Positions 61,626-64,000 of a stretch of 64,000 bases of DNA are shown in pieces. The translations under genes and the position numbers were made by a program. The DNA comes from Desulfoscipio sp. XC116. GTDB lineage: Bacteria > Bacillota > Desulfotomaculia > Desulfotomaculales > Desulfallaceae. Each line of letters starts with the position of its first letter. Within the stretch, counting starts at the first letter, position 1. The DNA lies in assembly GCF_039851975.1 (NCBI RefSeq), contig NZ_CP156660.1, forward strand, positions 62,001 to 126,000, read 5' to 3'. The notes below the pieces were generated by a model. It did not search any database and had not been told where the DNA came from. It was given only the letters and a program-made list of their open reading frames with translations.

Positions 61626-62213
61626 TTGGATAATGATAAGATTGAACATACTCTGGTTAAAATATTGGAATATCGGTCCGAGCATAAGGTTGACGACGAC
61701 AGTATTCTAATTATGCTTAGTTTGCTGAACCTGATGGGAATGGTTAATGTGTTAAACCGTGATGAGGATAGCGGCAGTGCCGCAAGTGCCGGGCCGGGCG
61801 GCGTTCCGGGAAATATGGAAGCGCTGCTTGGGCCGCTGATAGCTCTGATGGCCGCGGGAATGGGAAAAGGCGGTGGCGCCGGCGGCGGGCAGGGTTCCTT
61901 TAATCCCGCAGCGTTGCTAAGCCTATTGGGAGGCGTCCAGGGTAAGGGGGGGATACCTGATCTTTCCGCACTATTTAGCCTGCTGGGGCCGCTGATGGGC
62001 ATGGGGGGAGCCGGCCAGCCACCGGGCCGGACCGGCGGCGGCAATAATGAGTCGGCGGCTAAATCGCAGCCTGTTCAGCGGGAGATAAACCTGGATAAAA
62101 AGTATAAAACCTCCGGTACTGGTACGGAAAACGGCGGAGAGCGGACTCCGAGGAAGGAAAAAAAACGGCCGCCCAAGCCCGGTGAGGTATTAAAATGGAA
62201 ATTCGGGACATGA
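61626..62213 (+). CDS. NLMG-motif protein B with Gly-rich middle, unknown
   Basis: 195 residues. N-terminus LVKILEYRSEHKVDDDSILIMLSLLNLMGMVNVL parallels protein A. A Gly/Met-rich middle (about 50-135) holds two similar segments (ALLSLLGGVQGKGGIPDLSALFSLLGPLMGMGG), then a basic Lys/Arg tail (TPRKEKKRPPKP). It may assemble through the Gly-rich part. TTG start at 61626 after AAGGGGG. 30 bases before the next gene. Confidence 0.6.
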   Translation: MDNDKIEHTLVKILEYRSEHKVDDDSILIMLSLLNLMGMVNVLNRDEDSGSAASAGPGGVPGNMEALLGPLIALMAAGMGKGGGAGGGQGSFNPAALLSLLGGVQGKGGIPDLSALFSLLGPLMGMGGAGQPPGRTGGGNNESAAKSQPVQREINLDKKYKTSGTGTENGGERTPRKEKKRPPKPGEVLKWKFGT

Positions 62214-62243
62214 TAAACAGAAAGACCAACCGGAGGTGATTAT

Positions 62244-62477
62244 TTGGGCGATAAGGCCGGAACCGCCCGCGAAACCATTTGGGTGGGTGGATTGCACGAT
62301 GTGGATGGCAGCCGGGAAATCGAACATAATTTAATCCAGGTGGATGGGGTGCAAGAGGTGCAAGTGGCGCTGGATGAAGGGAGCGTCACCGTGAATTATG
62401 ACCCGGCGGTTATCAGTGGGGAATATCTGCGCCGCACTTTAAATTCATTGGGTTATTCTCCATATGTACGCTATTAA
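62244..62477 (+). CDS. HMA-fold protein lacking the CxxC metal site
   Basis: 77 residues. Spacing and strands follow the heavy-metal-associated domain (TIWVGGL.........IEHNLIQVDGVQEVQVALDEGSVTVNYDPAVISGEYLRRTLNSLGYSP). Where CxxC should stand there is LHDVDGS, so copper or zinc binding in the usual way is not possible. TTG start at 62244 behind GGAGGTGA. Perhaps a structural or ligand-binding descendant. Confidence 0.65.
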   Translation: MGDKAGTARETIWVGGLHDVDGSREIEHNLIQVDGVQEVQVALDEGSVTVNYDPAVISGEYLRRTLNSLGYSPYVRY

Positions 62478-62538
62478 AGCGGGCTTTGCGGGGCCCGCTT
62501 TTTACATTAAAGCAACAAACTATAAGGCAGGGATGTAC

Positions 62539-62985
62539 ATGAACGCCAAGCTGTTGGCTTTGCTGATTGCCGCCGGATCCGGGGTGGCTATGGCGCTGCA
62601 GGGTTCGCTTAACGCTGCTTTGGGTAAGATAATCGGTCTTCTGGAAACTACCTTTATAGTGCATTTGGTGGGTTTGGCGGCAGTTTTTTTATTGCTGTTT
62701 GTGTTCAAGCTGGGTGACGGCGACTGGCATCGTTATGCTGAGGCGCCCTGGTATGTCTACCTGGGCGGTATACTGGGCGTGATTATTATATATTTAGTGG
62801 TTCGTTCCATTCCCGTTTTGGGGGTGGCGGCGGCTACCACCGCCATAATTGTGGGCCAGGTGCTGACCGCTTGCCTGGTAGATCACCTGGGGATGTTTGG
62901 ATTAAATAAGGTGCCCTTTACCTGGTACCGGGTGGCCGGTACGGCTTTGATGGCTTCGGGCGCTTTTTTATTATTAAAAAAGTGA
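62539..62985 (+). CDS. DMT-superfamily transporter, YdcZ (DUF606) type
   Basis: 148 residues, five hydrophobic segments (about 3-22, 33-54, 70-92, 95-115, 128-146) with ALQGSLNAALGKIIGLLETTFIVHLVG, the usual YdcZ start. These half-size proteins pair as dimers in the membrane; substrate unknown. ATG 62539 follows GCAGGGA at proper spacing. Converges on and overlaps the ZIP gene by 12 bases. Confidence 0.8.
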   Translation: MNAKLLALLIAAGSGVAMALQGSLNAALGKIIGLLETTFIVHLVGLAAVFLLLFVFKLGDGDWHRYAEAPWYVYLGGILGVIIIYLVVRSIPVLGVAAATTAIIVGQVLTACLVDHLGMFGLNKVPFTWYRVAGTALMASGAFLLLKK

Positions 62986-63693
62986 ATTTATCCGTGCCAT
63001 AAATAAAAAGCCGGCTGCTGCGCCACAGAGGGCAAAAATTGCCTGGTTGTTAAACGACGCGGGCACCAGCTTTTCAATTACGATAAATATCATGGCGCCG
63101 GCGGCCAGCGCTAAAAGCAGTGCATTTAAGGCAGGTGAAGCTTGCAATATAAATAAACCCAGCAGTGTGCCCAAAGGGGTTACCAGGCTGATTAATCCAT
63201 TGAGGGCAATTATCCGCCCGCCGCCCATGCCGCTGGCTCTCAAAGGGGCCGCGGTAGCCATGCCCTCGGGTATGTTATGCAATCCTATGGCCAGGACCAG
63301 CAGCGGTCCCAGCTGTGCGGAAGTTGAGTAGCCCGCTGCTATGGCAATACCCTCGGGCAAATCATGCAAAGCAATCCCCAGAGCGATTAAGTAACCCATG
63401 CGCAGGTAAATCTGGCTGTTATGACGGCCGGGCATTAATCGGGTTAGTATAAAATCCAGGCCGGTCAGCAGTAAGAAGCCGCCGGCAAATCCAAGCAGGC
63501 AAACGCCCGGGCCGCCGTAGGCCAGAGAAGTGGGCAACAGATCCATGATGACTACTGCTGTCATCACCCCCGAGGCAAGCCCCAGCAGCAGGGCCAGCAC
63601 CCGTTCTTTCATTTGCCCGAACAACATAATTAATGCCGCGCCCAGGCAAGTGCCCAGCCCGGCGACAAGGGCGTAAATTAATATACCAATCAA
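62974..63693 (-). CDS. ZIP-family metal transporter
   Basis: 239 residues, eight hydrophobic helices. The two metal-site motifs HDLPEGIAIA and HNIPEGMATA in adjacent helices identify the GufA/ZupT-like ZIP group, which imports zinc or other divalent metals. The N-terminus GIQ-type start is plain. Next to an HMA-like gene, but that one lacks its metal site, so no firm link. Confidence 0.88.
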   Translation of the reverse strand: MIGILIYALVAGLGTCLGAALIMLFGQMKERVLALLLGLASGVMTAVVIMDLLPTSLAYGGPGVCLLGFAGGFLLLTGLDFILTRLMPGRHNSQIYLRMGYLIALGIALHDLPEGIAIAAGYSTSAQLGPLLVLAIGLHNIPEGMATAAPLRASGMGGGRIIALNGLISLVTPLGTLLGLFILQASPALNALLLALAAGAMIFIVIEKLVPASFNNQAIFALCGAAAGFLFMARINSLF

Positions 63694-63710
63694 TTAATCA
63701 CCTTCCAGTG

Positions 63711-64000
63711 TCAGGGGATGAAAATGGTTTGCCCTATTACTAACCGGTCGGGAGCGATAAGATTATTGATAGCGATTAGTGTTTCCAGATTTGTGTTAAA
63801 GGATTGGGCTATTTTCCACAGGGTGTCCCCGGGTCGGACCGTATATGTTTTGCCGTTGCCGCCGTTGCTGCCGTTGCCGCCGCTTCCGGCTGTGGGCTTG
63901 AAAGCGGGAATTGTTTCTGTTTGGGAACGGTCGTAAATATGTACCGGGGTGCCGATAGGTACTTGGGGAAAGAGTTCTTCAACATGGTAGTTATGCATGC
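63711..64000 (-). CDS. LysM-domain protein, 5' end cut by window edge
   Basis: At least 95 residues. An N-terminal segment ELFPQVPIGTPVHIYDRS is followed by a Gly/Asn linker and a C-terminal LysM (YTVRPGDTLWKIAQSFNTNLETLIAINNLIAPDRLVIGQTIFIP). An ATG at 63998 is in frame, but the true start may lie beyond the edge. 17 bases upstream of the ZIP gene on the same strand. Possibly spore- or wall-bound. Confidence 0.7.
   Translation of the reverse strand, partial: MHNYHVEELFPQVPIGTPVHIYDRSQTETIPAFKPTAGSGGNGSNGGNGKTYTVRPGDTLWKIAQSFNTNLETLIAINNLIAPDRLVIGQTIFIP

Overview
The window reads as chromosome of a spore-forming, anaerobic Firmicute of the Clostridia, most like the Desulfotomaculum/Pelotomaculum (Peptococcaceae) group. 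This placement is inferred from content. It carries sporulation genes (bofA, gin, yabG, yabE, SPOCS-domain coat proteins), ferredoxin-dependent 2-oxoacid oxidation, futalosine-route menaquinone genes, a selenium system, and very frequent TTG/GTG starts behind strong AGGAGG ribosome sites. No rRNA operon, CRISPR array or complete insertion sequence was seen.

Layout. 1-9.5 kb: mqnB-mqnD, a cold-shock gene with a long leader, a LysM protein, a dctPQM TRAP transporter, a BaiN/HI0933-like flavoprotein and a DEAD-box helicase. 9.5-15.3 kb: an accessory fatty-acid region (AidB-like acyl-CoA dehydrogenase, acyl-CoA ligase, MFS exporter, TetR regulator). 15.3-43 kb: a backbone in the same order as Bacillus subtilis dnaX to yabG. 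It runs tRNA-Ser, SRP RNA, dnaX, ybaB, recR, bofA, [P-loop protein plus a four-subunit 2-oxoacid:ferredoxin oxidoreductase], gin, Orn/Lys/Arg decarboxylase, tmk, holB, ricT, yabA, rsmI, abrB, T-box, metG, tatD, [cobO, chemoreceptor, a decayed duplication with a broken Rpn-type nuclease], yabE, rsmA, ykuK, yabG, a trypsin-like protease. 43-50 kb: a triple-CAP secreted protein, an A+T-rich dxs/ilvN/ilvB group, and remnants of a methyltransferase-like gene and an arsR gene. 50-53.2 kb: a minus-strand thiol/selenium cluster (trxB, a J-domain protein, a UxxC thioredoxin-like selenoprotein, selD). 53.4-57 kb: a LysR regulator, a two-gene AAA ATPase/DUF4276 module and an SLH remnant. 57-64 kb: a likely spore-envelope group (SipL-like SPOCS/LysM protein, a second SPOCS protein, a YbaB paralogue, two paralogous NLMG-motif proteins), then small transporters and a LysM protein cut by the window end.

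The main result is that two genes are hidden by in-frame TGA codons. selD really begins at 51158 and reads TGA as selenocysteine in a GSGUACKIGP motif. The small gene at 51577-51320 encodes a thioredoxin-fold protein with a UxxC active site. They lie together, with trxB and a J-domain protein, as a candidate selenium-dependent thiol module. Other structure not explained by genes: a three-copy, three-hairpin repeat that begins exactly at stop codons; a ~141-146 bp MITE-like element, one copy of which interrupts one of those repeats; a 208 bp direct repeat derived from the yabE leader that flanks the broken nuclease; and a promoter-to-terminator non-coding unit upstream of tRNA-Ser.
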